From Acidobacteriota bacterium (GTDB lineage: Bacteria > Acidobacteriota > Vicinamibacteria > Vicinamibacterales > UBA2999), in the NCBI GenBank assembly GCA_947465645.1, contig CANIBQ010000073.1, forward strand, positions 1 to 24,879: a DNA stretch of 24,879 nucleotides, written 5' to 3'. Under the pieces are notes generated by a model, which saw nothing but the letters and a program-made list of their open reading frames with translations, ran no database searches and had not been told where the DNA came from. Below are positions 6,706-14,592 of the stretch, in pieces; the first letter of the stretch is position 1, and each line of letters opens with the position of its first letter. A program made the translations under genes and the position numbers.

Positions 6706-6935
6706 TGCCGGGGCTGCTCGACTTCGACCCGACGGTGCTCATCGTCTCGCTGATCCCCAGCGGGATCGGCTTCGTGTTGTTCACCTATGGCAGGAAGATG
6801 CACCGGCTGCCGCAGCTCGTGGGCGGCATCGCCCTCATGGTGTATCCCTACTTCACGCCGACGGTGACCTCGATGATCAGCGTCGGCCTGCTGATTTGCG
6901 CGATCGTCTGGTTTGTCGTGCAGATGGATTGGTAG
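6705..6935 (+). CDS. Small two-helix membrane protein
   Basis: The 76-residue product has hydrophobic segments at about residues 9-28 (TVLIVSLIPSGIGFVLF), 38-52 (VGGIALMVYPYF) and 56-73 (SMISVGLLICAIVWFVV), giving two to three membrane passes with a short basic loop (YGRKMHRL). I know of similar small membrane proteins annotated only as hypothetical. It is coupled to the P460 gene by a TGATG overlap, but a functional link is only inferred. A perfect palindrome 10 bases after its stop may serve as a terminator. Confidence 0.7.
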   Translation: MPGLLDFDPTVLIVSLIPSGIGFVLFTYGRKMHRLPQLVGGIALMVYPYFTPTVTSMISVGLLICAIVWFVVQMDW

Positions 6936-6945
6936 GAGGAACGGA

Positions 6946-6965
6946 GTAGGCGCGTACGCGCCTAC
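6946..6965. terminator. Perfect 20-base palindrome between convergent genes
   Basis: GTAGGCGCGT is followed directly by its exact complement ACGCGCCTAC. The palindrome lies between two convergent genes (ends at 6935 and 6962) and touches the stop codon of the minus-strand gene. It would fold into a GC-rich hairpin on either strand. T-tracts are weak, so it is either a bidirectional terminator or a protein-binding palindrome. Confidence 0.5.
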
Positions 6966-7165
6966 TCTTCGAGCTGCCAGTCGGCGAGCGGTTGCGGGCC
7001 CAGTTTGATATCCGCGATATCGGGATCGATGCCGTCGGGCCTCGGGTCGGCCGTGGCCTTCTGCTGCTTGACGTCCTGCCGCCGCGCCGCTTTCTGCTGG
7101 CGCCTCTCGTTCAGGTTCTTTTCCCGCTCACGTTTCGCCGCTGTAGGTCTGGTGTGACGTGCCAT
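6962..7165 (-). CDS. Small highly basic/charged conserved protein
   Basis: The 67-residue product begins MARHTRPTAAKREREKNLNE, is dominated by Lys, Arg, Gln and Glu over residues 8-42 (likely one long helix), and ends in an acidic, proline-containing tail (DGIDPDIADIKLGPQP). Proteins of this shape are recurrent in acidobacterial genomes and are usually unannotated. It lies 24 bases downstream of the RRM gene on the same strand, so the two are likely one transcript; a role in RNA binding or ribosome association is a guess from charge and context. Confidence 0.65.
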   Translation of the reverse strand: MARHTRPTAAKREREKNLNERRQQKAARRQDVKQQKATADPRPDGIDPDIADIKLGPQPLADWQLEE

Positions 7166-7189
7166 GTCTATCCGTTCAAATGAAGAATA

Positions 7190-7549
7190 CTACCAGCGTG
7201 GATCGGTGCGCCGCCGGGGTCCCCCCGCGCCGCCGCCGCCGCCGCGATCGCCGCCACGGCCGCCGCCACCACCGCCGCCGTATCCGCCGCCCGGACGGGC
7301 CGCCTGGGGCCGCGCCTCGTTGACGGTGAGCGCCCGCCCGCCAAGCTGGTGTCCGTTCAACTGCGTAATCGCCTTCTGCGCGTCATCGTCGCTGGCCATT
7401 TCCACGAATGCGAACCCGCGCGCACGTCCGGTCGCCCGATCGCGCATCACGCTGACGGTCTCGACGGCGCCCGCCTGCGAGAACAGGGCCTGGAGATCGT
7501 CTTCTGCCGTTTCAAAGGGGAGGTTACCGACGAAGAGTTTGCGACTCAT
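7190..7549 (-). CDS. RRM-domain RNA-binding protein with Gly-rich tail
   Basis: The 119-residue protein is a single RNA recognition motif (residues 3-80) plus a Gly/Arg-rich tail (88-119). RNP2 is KLFVGNLP (4-11) and RNP1 is RGFAFVEM (44-51), with the aromatic residues that stack on RNA bases intact. Bacterial RRM proteins of this size bind single-stranded RNA, and the RGG-like tail resembles cyanobacterial cold-induced Rbp proteins. The ATG at 7549 follows a GGAG ribosome binding site at good spacing. The repetitive Gly codons make the opposite strand look like a long open frame, which is spurious. Family assignment is secure; the targets are unknown. Confidence 0.93.
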   Translation of the reverse strand: MSRKLFVGNLPFETAEDDLQALFSQAGAVETVSVMRDRATGRARGFAFVEMASDDDAQKAITQLNGHQLGGRALTVNEARPQAARPGGGYGGGGGGGRGGDRGGGGGAGGPRRRTDPRW

Positions 7550-7730
7550 GTGCTACTCCTGCACCCCGGCGGGATGCGCGATGACGTGCCTCGGCCTGCT
7601 GAACTGCCGAACGTCTCAGGATACATCAACGCGGGGGGCATCCGCCTGGCCGAAACCGGCGCCCGCGCGCGTGCTACGATCCCGGATTCGCCCGCGGCGC
7701 ACGAGACGCGCCAGAGGGTGGATCCTTCGC

Positions 7731-8699
7731 ATGCGTGATATACCGCTGGGCGCCATCGAGGACGCCGCTCGGGCCATCTACAACCCCGTGGTGCGTACAC
7801 CGGTGGTGCGACTCGACGTCCTGGCGTCGGCGTCCCGCCGACTGGATGGATCCGACATTTTTCTGAAGCTCGAGACGCTGCAGCCGATTGGGTCGTTCAA
7901 GATCCGCGGCGCGCACAACGTCGTGCGCCAGCTCTCAGCGGCCGATCGCCGCGACGGAGTCTGGACGGTGAGCGCCGGCAACGCCGCGCAGGGCGTCGCG
8001 CTCGCCGCGCGCGTGGCGGGCACGGCCTGCTCGGTGATGGTGATGGACACGGCGCCAGCCACCAAGGTGGCGGCCATCGAACGGCTGGGCGCGACCATCG
8101 TCCGCGCCACCTACGACGAATGCTGGCGCACCGTCGAGTCGCACGGCTCGGACCGGATGCGCGGGCATTTCGTGCACCCGTTCGACGACGACCGCTTCAT
8201 CGCCGGCAACGGGACGGCCGGACTCGAAATCCTCGAGGATGTGCCGGACGTGGACGCGGTGATTGCGCCGCTCGGCGGCGGCGGCCTGCTCGCCGGAGTC
8301 GCGGCCGCCGTGCACGCGCACCGGCCCGAGGTCATGGTCTTCGCCGCGGAGCCTGAAACGGCGGCTCCTTTCGCGACATCGCTCGAGAACGGGCGCGCCA
8401 GCTACTTCGAGGGCTGGCAGCCGTCGTTTGTGGACGGCGCCGGCGGAAAGTCCGTGTTGCCGTCGATGTGGCCGCTCCTGTCGCGGCTGCTCGCCGGCTC
8501 GATCGTGGTGCCGCTCGCGGACGTCGCGAGCGCGATGGCGCTCGTGGCCGACCGGTGCCACGTGATCGCCGAAGGCGCGGCCGGCTGCGCGGTCGCCGCC
8601 GCCCTCACGGGACGCGCCCGCGGCAAGATCGTCGCGATCGTCTCAGGCGGAAATATCGACCTCCCCACGTTCGCGTCACTGGTTGGGGCGTGTCGCTGA
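7731..8699 (+). CDS. Threonine/serine dehydratase (PLP-dependent)
   Basis: The 322-residue fold-type II PLP enzyme has the Schiff-base lysine K57 in GSFKIRGA, a substrate-binding loop SAGNAAQG (81-88), the phosphate-binding glycine loop GGGGLLAG (182-189) and the C-terminal SGGNID. It lacks the ACT-like regulatory domain of biosynthetic IlvA, matching the short catabolic TdcB or serine racemase-like forms. The expected reaction is deamination of threonine to 2-oxobutanoate (or serine to pyruvate). The frame is open upstream to 7164, but that part is antisense to the RRM gene and arginine/proline-rich; ATG 7731 begins the family homology, though no strong ribosome binding site precedes it. A heptamer repeat array begins directly after its stop. 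Confidence 0.88.
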   Translation: MRDIPLGAIEDAARAIYNPVVRTPVVRLDVLASASRRLDGSDIFLKLETLQPIGSFKIRGAHNVVRQLSAADRRDGVWTVSAGNAAQGVALAARVAGTACSVMVMDTAPATKVAAIERLGATIVRATYDECWRTVESHGSDRMRGHFVHPFDDDRFIAGNGTAGLEILEDVPDVDAVIAPLGGGGLLAGVAAAVHAHRPEVMVFAAEPETAAPFATSLENGRASYFEGWQPSFVDGAGGKSVLPSMWPLLSRLLAGSIVVPLADVASAMALVADRCHVIAEGAAGCAVAAALTGRARGKIVAIVSGGNIDLPTFASLVGACR

Positions 8700-8811
8700 A
8701 GTTGTCAGTTGTCAGTTGCCAGTTGTCGGTTGTCGGTTGTCGGTTGTCGGTTGTCAGTTGTCAGACGCAACGAGCCAGCTAGAAGCACCGACAACTGACA
8801 ACTGACAACTG
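8700..8811. repeat. Heptamer tandem array with inverted counterpart
   Basis: Nine tandem units of (A/G)GTTGTC occupy 8700-8762 (one unit carries GCC instead of GTC). After a 27-base spacer, three complementary GACAACT units follow at 8790-8810. The two halves can pair into a long hairpin. The array fills nearly all of the gap between the dehydratase and the phosphorylase. Such heptad arrays are known as short tandem repeats in several bacterial phyla; the function is unknown. Confidence 0.88.
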
Positions 8812-8816
8812 ATACA

Positions 8817-8826
8817 CCGGAGGAGT
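8817..8826 (+). promoter_or_regulatory. Ribosome binding site supporting a TTG start
   Basis: A GGAGGAG block lies about seven bases upstream of the TTG at 8833. This spacing, with the family's N-terminal LEELAHDLWWSW shortly after, makes the TTG the most credible start of the phosphorylase gene. Confidence 0.7.
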
Positions 8827-8832
8827 CCGTTC

Positions 8833-10959
8833 TTGGTTCATTTACCCGATAGGATCAGCCGCCTCGAAGAGCTCGCCCACGACCTGTGGTGGAGCTGGAC
8901 GCCCGACGCCCGCGATCTGTTCCGGGCGCTGGACTACCCGCTGTGGCGGCTGACGGCGCACAACCCGGTGCGCGTGCTGAACCTCATTCCGTCAGAGCCG
9001 CTTCAGCGCGCCGCCTCCGATCCCGCATGGCTCGCCAAGTACGACCAGGTCATCGCCCGGCTCGACGAGGTGCGTTCGGCGCACAACACGTGGTGCGCGA
9101 GTGAATGCGGTGACCTGGCCGGCCAATCCATCGCCTATTTTTCCGCCGAGTTTGCGCTGCACCAGTCGCTGCCGATTTATGCGGGCGGCCTCGGCGCCCT
9201 GGCGGGCGATCACTGCAAGGAGGCCAGCGACCTCGGCGTGCCGCTGATCGGCGTCGGCTTCATGTACCCGCAGGGTTACTTTCACCAGAGCCTGACGGCG
9301 GACGGGTGGCAGCAGGAGATCTACGAAAAGCTCAACTGGACCGACGCGGCGATCGAGCCCGCCCTCACCCCGGAAGGCAAGCCCTGCGTCACCGCCGTCC
9401 CCCTCGGCAACCGCACCGTGCTGGCGGCGGTGTGGCGCGTGCGCGTCGGGCGCGTGAAGCTGTTCCTGCTCGACACGGATCTCGAGGAAAACGCGCCGTG
9501 GGATCGCGAGCTCTCCGCGAGGCTCTATGGAGGCGATCGCGAAACCCGCGTGCAGCAGGAAATCATCCTCGGCATCGGCGGCGTCCGCGTGCTCAAGATG
9601 ATGGGCATCGCCCCGGCCGTCTATCATCTCAACGAAGGCCACGCCGGCTTCGTCGTGCTGCAGCGCATCCGCGACTTCTGCGAACAGGGGCGGACCTTCG
9701 AGGCGGCGCTCGACGAGGTGCGCCGGACGACCGTCTTCACGACCCATACCCCGGTGGCCGCCGGCCACGACGCGTTTCCGTTTCATCTGGTCGAGACCCA
9801 TCTCGCGGGCGCGTGGGGCGACCTCGGCGCGTACCGCGAACAGTTCCTCGCGCTCGGCCACCACGACAACGGTGCCGGCCCGATGTTCAACATGACGGCC
9901 CTCGCGCTGCGCGCGGCAGGCGCGGTCAACGGCGTCAGCCAACTGCACGGCGAAGTCACCAAGCAGATGTGGCAGTCGATCTGGCCCGGCACGCCGTACG
10001 AGAAGCTGCCGATCAAGGCGATCACCAACGGCGTGCACGTGCCGACCTGGATGTCGTCGGAGATCGCTGCGCTGCTCGAGAAGCATCTGGGCGGCGACTG
10101 GCGGGATCGGCACGACGACCCGGCGCTCTGCGATCGCGTGCTCGACATCCCGGACGAGGAGCTGTGGGCCGCGCGCCAGTCGCTGCGAGAGTTTCTCTTC
10201 AGCTTCATTCGCGAGCGGGCCCGGCAGCGCTGGACCGACGAAGGCGCGGCCGCCGCGAGCATCATCGCGTCGGGGACGATGTTCGATCATCACGCGCTGA
10301 CCATCGGTTTCGCGCGACGCTTCACCGGGTACAAGCGTCCGGAGCTCATCTTCTCGGATCCCGATCGGCTCGCGCGGATCCTGAATCAGCCTGGCCGCAA
10401 CGTCCAGATCCTGTTCGCGGGCAAAGCGCATCCCGCCGATGACGTCGGCAAGCATCACATGCAGCGGATCTACAAACGTGCGCTCGACCCGAAGTTCGGC
10501 GGGCGAATCGCGTTCGTGGACGACTACGACCTGCACGTGGCCCATTTCCTGGTGCAGGGATGCGACGTGTGGATGAACAATCCGCTGAAGCCGCTCGAGG
10601 CGAGCGGCACCAGCGGGATGAAAGCGGCGATCAACGGCACCCCGCACATGTCGATCGGCGACGGCTGGTGGGCGGAAGGATTTACCGGCGAGAACGGCTG
10701 GCTGATCGAGGCGCAGGCCGACCCCAACGATCCCGGCGCCCAGGACTGGGCCGATGCGCAGGCGATGTACGATCTGCTCGAGCAGCAGCTCGTGCCAACC
10801 TTCTACGATCGCGATGCATCCGGGATTCCGAGGAGATGGCTTCGCATCGTCAAGGAGTCGATTCGAACCGTGCTGCCGCGGTTCAGCGCGCGCCGGATGG
10901 TGAAGGACTACGTGCGCGAGATGTACGGTCCCGCGGTGCGGCAGCAGGTGACGAAGTAA
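8833..10959 (+). CDS. glgP: Alpha-glucan (glycogen/starch) phosphorylase
   Basis: The 708-residue enzyme is the short bacterial/archaeal alpha-glucan phosphorylase type (GT35), which releases glucose 1-phosphate from glycogen or maltodextrins. An N-terminal DUF3417-like segment (residues 8-30, LEELAHDLWWSWTPDARDLF) precedes the catalytic part: YFSAEFALHQSLPIYAGGLG near 97-117, HLNEGHAGF, and the C-terminal PLP block EASGTSGMKAAINGTPH, with K597 as the Schiff-base lysine. It is shorter than E. coli GlgP or MalP (about 800 residues), as expected for this subfamily. The start is a TTG with a strong GGAGGAG site. It is monocistronic by its flanking gaps. A large antisense frame (8992-11097) is a codon-bias shadow. 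Confidence 0.93.
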   Translation: MVHLPDRISRLEELAHDLWWSWTPDARDLFRALDYPLWRLTAHNPVRVLNLIPSEPLQRAASDPAWLAKYDQVIARLDEVRSAHNTWCASECGDLAGQSIAYFSAEFALHQSLPIYAGGLGALAGDHCKEASDLGVPLIGVGFMYPQGYFHQSLTADGWQQEIYEKLNWTDAAIEPALTPEGKPCVTAVPLGNRTVLAAVWRVRVGRVKLFLLDTDLEENAPWDRELSARLYGGDRETRVQQEIILGIGGVRVLKMMGIAPAVYHLNEGHAGFVVLQRIRDFCEQGRTFEAALDEVRRTTVFTTHTPVAAGHDAFPFHLVETHLAGAWGDLGAYREQFLALGHHDNGAGPMFNMTALALRAAGAVNGVSQLHGEVTKQMWQSIWPGTPYEKLPIKAITNGVHVPTWMSSEIAALLEKHLGGDWRDRHDDPALCDRVLDIPDEELWAARQSLREFLFSFIRERARQRWTDEGAAAASIIASGTMFDHHALTIGFARRFTGYKRPELIFSDPDRLARILNQPGRNVQILFAGKAHPADDVGKHHMQRIYKRALDPKFGGRIAFVDDYDLHVAHFLVQGCDVWMNNPLKPLEASGTSGMKAAINGTPHMSIGDGWWAEGFTGENGWLIEAQADPNDPGAQDWADAQAMYDLLEQQLVPTFYDRDASGIPRRWLRIVKESIRTVLPRFSARRMVKDYVREMYGPAVRQQVTK

Positions 10960-10996
10960 CGGAACAAACCGAAGGAATGCGGCTGCAGACTGCGCG

Positions 10997-11025
10997 GCGC
11001 GCCGCCAGGCGCGCTGGCGCGCGCG
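10997..11025 (+). terminator. Possible GC-rich hairpin after glgP
   Basis: GCGCGCCGCCAG and CTGGCGCGCG are near-complementary around a five-base loop, 37 bases after the phosphorylase stop. There is no clear T-tract, only GTTT, so this is a weak terminator candidate. Confidence 0.3.
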
Positions 11026-11078
11026 TTTCCGGGATTCGCCGCGCACGGAGGGGTGGGCGTGGTTTAAGATGCAGGTGA

Positions 11079-11543
11079 ATGCCCCCGCGCAAGTCAAACG
11101 TCGCCAAGTCCAAATGCGCGCTCTGCGCCGCGAAGGACGTCTCGGAGCCGCGCGGCGAAGAGCGGTACTGCCGCGACTGCTGGGAAAAGAAGATCGCCGT
11201 TGAGGAGATCGTCGCCAGGGAGTTCGCGCTCAAGCGCTACATCCGCGCGCACAGCGCCGAGAAATATCTGGTGTATCACTCGACGATCAAACGGCCCTGC
11301 GGCCAGATTATCGTCGTCGACGACGGCTACGACCTGTTCCTGACGATCGTGCTCTACCCGAACTTCGGCTGGGACGAAGAGGCGTACCACCTCGAGGGAG
11401 ACACTGAAGGCCGTTCATTTGCTGAGATTCTCGTCGATGTCGTGGCCACCGAGGTCATCGAGCCCTGGGGCGGCGGGAAGTGGCATTTGGAGATCTTCCG
11501 GGCGGCCAACCCCGAACCGGAGGACTGGAACGGCGAGATGTAA
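11079..11543 (+). CDS. Unknown protein with N-terminal zinc ribbon
   Basis: The 154-residue protein has an N-terminal zinc-ribbon-like pair C13/C16 (KCALCAAKD) and C31/C34 (YCRDCWEKK) after a basic leader. Then come a helix rich in charged residues (37-53) and a globular alpha/beta part (55-150; IIVVDDGYDLFLTIVLYP, AYHLEGDTEGRSF) ending in an acidic tail. I do not recognise the C-terminal domain. The ATG at 11079 has an AGGTGA-like site just upstream. It is followed 57 bases later by a secreted protein gene on the same strand. Metal binding is likely; function is unknown. Confidence 0.6.
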   Translation: MPPRKSNVAKSKCALCAAKDVSEPRGEERYCRDCWEKKIAVEEIVAREFALKRYIRAHSAEKYLVYHSTIKRPCGQIIVVDDGYDLFLTIVLYPNFGWDEEAYHLEGDTEGRSFAEILVDVVATEVIEPWGGGKWHLEIFRAANPEPEDWNGEM

Positions 11544-11600
11544 GTGCCTATAATTCCAGTCACAATGACGGAGCGCTCCGCCCGTCGGAGGGAAAACATC

Positions 11601-12044
11601 ATGAACCGTCACATTCATTCGCTGCTCGCTGTTGCGGGTGCCATACTCATTGCCACCGCCGCCGCCGCCGCCCAGGGAGCCAAGCCCGCAACTGCTCCCG
11701 CGGCCGCGGCCCCGACCAGGCTTGCGCCGCCCGTTCGCGGCCAGGCGGAGCTCGGATACACCAAGCCCGTCACCAAGCGAACCGGCACCAACATCGTCAC
11801 GACCATCAAGGTCAAGAACCTGTCGACGGGTTCGATCGCGGGGCTGAAGGTCGATGAGTTCTGGTACGACAAGGGCGGCGACCCGGTCACGGGCGACACG
11901 TTCCGTTATCGCAAGCCGCTGCAGCCGCAGGAAGTCATCGAGGTGACGCTGACGACCCCGGTCAATCCGAAGATGGACCGGAACCAGTACAAGTTCGAGC
12001 ACCTCAACGGCACGATCAAGACGACGCTGTTGCCGAAGCTGTAA
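11601..12044 (+). CDS. Secreted unknown protein, FxLYD-like fold possible
   Basis: The 147-residue product has a signal peptide (MNRHIHSLLAVAGAILIATA, cleavage probably after AAAQ near 25). An Ala/Pro-rich linker follows to about residue 47, then a beta-rich domain (TNIVTTIKVKNLSTGSIAGL, then VDEFWYDKGGDPV). The KVKNLS...IAGLKVDEFWYDK pattern resembles FxLYD-type immunoglobulin-like domains of cell-envelope proteins; that is a weak similarity. ATG 11601 is chosen over the upstream in-frame GTG (11544) because GGAGGGA lies at the right spacing and the signal peptide starts here. A TATAAT at 11549-11554 may be the -10 element. Its 3' end overlaps the convergent DUF4870-like gene by 29 bases. 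Confidence 0.65.
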   Translation: MNRHIHSLLAVAGAILIATAAAAAQGAKPATAPAAAAPTRLAPPVRGQAELGYTKPVTKRTGTNIVTTIKVKNLSTGSIAGLKVDEFWYDKGGDPVTGDTFRYRKPLQPQEVIEVTLTTPVNPKMDRNQYKFEHLNGTIKTTLLPKL

Positions 12045-12330
12045 GCAGGCGGTCCGCAAGAGCGGCGGTGAGAGGCATGCGCCACTCGTCGCCGCTCGAC
12101 ACCTTCCACAACGAAATCAGCCACAGGATCACGCCGGTCACCCACGTCACCGCCGCCACGGTGGCGAAGATTGAGAACCCCCACGGCAGGAGCGACAGCG
12201 ACACCATCGCCAGCATCCCGCTGAGCGCGATGATGACCGCGAGCGCCCCGAAGGTGATCGTCGCCGGCACCGCGTGAAAGCGCACGACGTTGTCGCGGCG
12301 CTCCACAAACCAGAAGATCGCGCCCGTCAC
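12016..12330 (-). CDS. DUF4870-like small membrane protein, 5' end probably damaged
   Basis: The 104-residue frame contains VTGAIFWFVERRDNVVRFHA, the signature of DUF4870/Tic20-like small membrane proteins. Two or three hydrophobic segments follow (ITFGALAVIIALSGMLAMVSL; IFATVAAVTWVTGVILWLI), then SGDEWRMPL. Family members normally have an additional first helix (an ALCYLLGW-like segment) before VTG, which is missing. The only start in frame is a GTG without a ribosome binding site. An ATG at 12344, preceded by AGGG, encodes MSSTG, a family-like N-terminus, but in a different frame, so a small out-of-frame deletion near 12330 is likely. Function of the family is unknown. Confidence 0.6.
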   Translation of the reverse strand: MTGAIFWFVERRDNVVRFHAVPATITFGALAVIIALSGMLAMVSLSLLPWGFSIFATVAAVTWVTGVILWLISLWKVSSGDEWRMPLTAALADRLLTASATASS

Positions 12331-12397
12331 CCAGTCGAGCTCATTGCCCTGTCAGAGTGCAACGTCACTGCCAGAGGTCCGGCGCGACGGCCGCGAC

Positions 12398-14494
12398 TCA
12401 TCGAATTCGGATCAGCAGGTCCCTGCCGATGCCGGTATCGCCGGCACCCAGGCGCGAACGCCCTTCCACGTGCACGAGGTAGGTGCCCGGAGCGAAATCC
12501 CTGGTCGAGAACTGCGCGGAAAAGCCGTAGCCGCCGCGCCCCCCCTGCAGATCGGCCGACGACCGCTCCTCGCGGTTTTCGAACATGACGCGGCCATCGT
12601 CGGCGCGGATCGTCGTGGTGATGTCGAAGCCGTGCGGCGGCGCGCCTGGCGCGTTCTCGTAGAACTCGGCGAAGAGCGCAATCTCTTCCCCGCGCGTGAA
12701 CTCGCGCAGCGTCGATCGCGGCCCGGGCAGCATCTGCGCGAACGAATCCTTCGGGGCGACGGTCGGCGCCTGCGCCGCCGAGGCCGACGTCATGGTGATG
12801 CCGCTCATGGCCAGCGGCGCCTTGTAGAAGTCCGGCACGTCCACGTCGTAGAGCACGCTTCCGGACTTGACGCTGTCGGCGGCGGCGACGCGAATCTGGT
12901 AGCGGCCTGGCGGCAGATCCATCTGCGACACCACGCGAAAGCCCTGCGCCCTCACGCGCGCATGCGTGTCGGGCTTCATCATCAGGTCCACGGCGTGCCG
13001 GTCGCCGGGAAACGTCTTGCCGTTGGCGTCGGCGGCGACAAACGACACCTCGAGACGATCGTGGAACGTGCCGTCTTTCTCGACGAACGTGAGATCGGCG
13101 CCGGACACCTCGATCGCGAGCGCCACGGTGGCGTTGGGCGCGACGCCCTTGAACGGCGCGGCGGACACCGACATCCGCAGGCCGGAGACGGGCAACGGGC
13201 TGGCCATCACCTCCGCGGCGGCGGCGCGGATCGGATCGGTGCTCGCGGGCTTCACGTCGGGGGCGCGCCCCCGCGGCGCGACGTAGCCCTTGCGTGCGAC
13301 CACGCGCAGCCCCGGCCGCTTCACGCGCACTTCGAGCTTGCGGTAGCGGCCGTCGCGGCGATCGTTGGCCGGGGAATACGCGAGCATGTAGTAGGTGCTG
13401 TTCTCGCGCGTGATGCGGCTGAAGGCGTTGTCGAAATCGTTGCGATTGAGCGCGGCGAACCCGCCGGTCTCGTCGGCAAGGACGCGCAGGCTGTCCTGCG
13501 AGAGACGCAGTTCCTGCTGGAGTGATTGGGTGCCGAGCCCAAGGGACGTGTCGCTCGGGAGACTCCCCACCTCAATCAGGTCGTCGCCGAATCCCGTCAG
13601 CCCACGCGGATCGACCGAGTAGATGCTCAGGTTGGCGCGCGTGGCCGCCGCGATCGCCTCCTTGGTCTCGTCGAGGATGACCGACGCCGAGCTGTTGTTG
13701 AAGACGTCGAGCACGTCGTAGTCGATGCCCTCGCTGACGAAGATCATCGCCTTGCGGCGGCCGTGCACGTCGCCGATGAACTGCGCCAGCCTGCGGATGC
13801 TGGTCAGGGTCGATCGCGCCTGGAATCCGCGCTCCATCTCGAGCGGGTCGGCGATGCGGCCGGTGCCGAGACCCGAGCCGGACCGCCGGTTGTATTCGTC
13901 GATCCGCTCGAGCGTGCTCGAGCGCGGCTTGCGGCCGATGAACTTGTCGACCGCGGCCAGCAGCAGCCGCGGGCTGCTCGTGAAGTCCTGGCTCGCTTCC
14001 GCGCGTCCGCTCGTGTAGACGATCGCCGCCATGTCGTTGGCGCCGAAGTTCCGCTCGATGAATTGCCGCAGCGCGGCTTTCACGCGCGGCGTGCGCGACA
14101 GGTCGGTGTGGAGGTCGTCGAGCACGATGAGGTAGATGCGGCCGTCGACCTGCCGGTTGGTCTGCACGTCCGGCTCGATGGGCGCCGCGGCGAAGAGCGG
14201 ACGCGGCGCACGCTCGATCGGGATGTTGACGAGCGAGAAGCCCGAAATCTTCTGGGGCTTGCCGTCTTCGAGGACCTCGAAGTCCTCGGCCGTGAGGCCC
14301 GCCACCGGGTTGCCCTGCGCGTCGGTGACGAAGGCATCCACTTCGACGAGGTTGATCTCGACCTTGAAGGTGACCGGGGGCTGTTCGGTCTGCCCCTGGG
14401 GCGCCGAAGCCGGAGGCGCAGGCGCCTGGCCAAAGACGACCGCGCCGGACCCGGCGAGCACGAGGGCGATGGCAAGGCGCAGCTTCATGGACAT
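12398..14494 (-). CDS. Secreted VWA-domain protein of acidobacterial type
   Basis: The 698-residue protein starts with a signal peptide (residues 1-23, LRLAIALVLAGSGAVVFG). An N-terminal beta domain follows (about 40-95; VEINLVEVDAFVTDAQGNPV and LTAEDFEVLEDG), then a von Willebrand factor A domain (about 118-400; RIYLIVLDDLHTD, with the metal-site motif reduced to DDLHT at 126-130) and the closing block YYMLAYSPAND...RKLEVRVKRPG. The C-terminal 250 residues are beta-rich. This is the architecture called VWFA-related acidobacterial domain, present in many copies in Acidobacteriota and presumed extracellular or periplasmic. The role is unknown; adhesion or envelope complex assembly is usual speculation. 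Its TGA overlaps an ATG of the damaged downstream gene region (ATGA at 12398-12401). Confidence 0.9.
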   Translation of the reverse strand: MSMKLRLAIALVLAGSGAVVFGQAPAPPASAPQGQTEQPPVTFKVEINLVEVDAFVTDAQGNPVAGLTAEDFEVLEDGKPQKISGFSLVNIPIERAPRPLFAAAPIEPDVQTNRQVDGRIYLIVLDDLHTDLSRTPRVKAALRQFIERNFGANDMAAIVYTSGRAEASQDFTSSPRLLLAAVDKFIGRKPRSSTLERIDEYNRRSGSGLGTGRIADPLEMERGFQARSTLTSIRRLAQFIGDVHGRRKAMIFVSEGIDYDVLDVFNNSSASVILDETKEAIAAATRANLSIYSVDPRGLTGFGDDLIEVGSLPSDTSLGLGTQSLQQELRLSQDSLRVLADETGGFAALNRNDFDNAFSRITRENSTYYMLAYSPANDRRDGRYRKLEVRVKRPGLRVVARKGYVAPRGRAPDVKPASTDPIRAAAAEVMASPLPVSGLRMSVSAAPFKGVAPNATVALAIEVSGADLTFVEKDGTFHDRLEVSFVAADANGKTFPGDRHAVDLMMKPDTHARVRAQGFRVVSQMDLPPGRYQIRVAAADSVKSGSVLYDVDVPDFYKAPLAMSGITMTSASAAQAPTVAPKDSFAQMLPGPRSTLREFTRGEEIALFAEFYENAPGAPPHGFDITTTIRADDGRVMFENREERSSADLQGGRGGYGFSAQFSTRDFAPGTYLVHVEGRSRLGAGDTGIGRDLLIRIR

Positions 14495-14552
14495 AGCGGT
14501 TTACCCCCGATTATAGGGCGGGCAGACTTTCGCACTCCTGTACGCGTGAGAA

Positions 14553-14583
14553 ATGACATTCGCCTGAGTGGGACATTTATACT
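14553..14583 (+). promoter_or_regulatory. Candidate sigma-70 promoter with very short leader
   Basis: ATGACA (14553-14558, five of six to the -35 consensus) and TATACT (14578-14583, five of six to the -10 consensus) are separated by 19 bases. The predicted start of transcription falls within a few bases of the ATG at 14593, and no ribosome binding site is present, so the peptidase mRNA may be leaderless. Confidence 0.5.
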
Positions 14584-14592
14584 GAAGACGTC

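Noticed and set aside
7164..7730. Upstream 189-codon extension of the threonine dehydratase frame
   Set aside because: It is antisense to the RRM gene and consists of proline/arginine-rich shadow sequence; dehydratase homology begins at 7731.
8700..8811. CRISPR array
   Set aside because: Units are seven bases and directly contiguous, with no spacers and no cas genes nearby.
8992..11097. 701-residue minus-strand frame
   Set aside because: It is a codon-bias shadow of the alpha-glucan phosphorylase gene with no recognisable domain.
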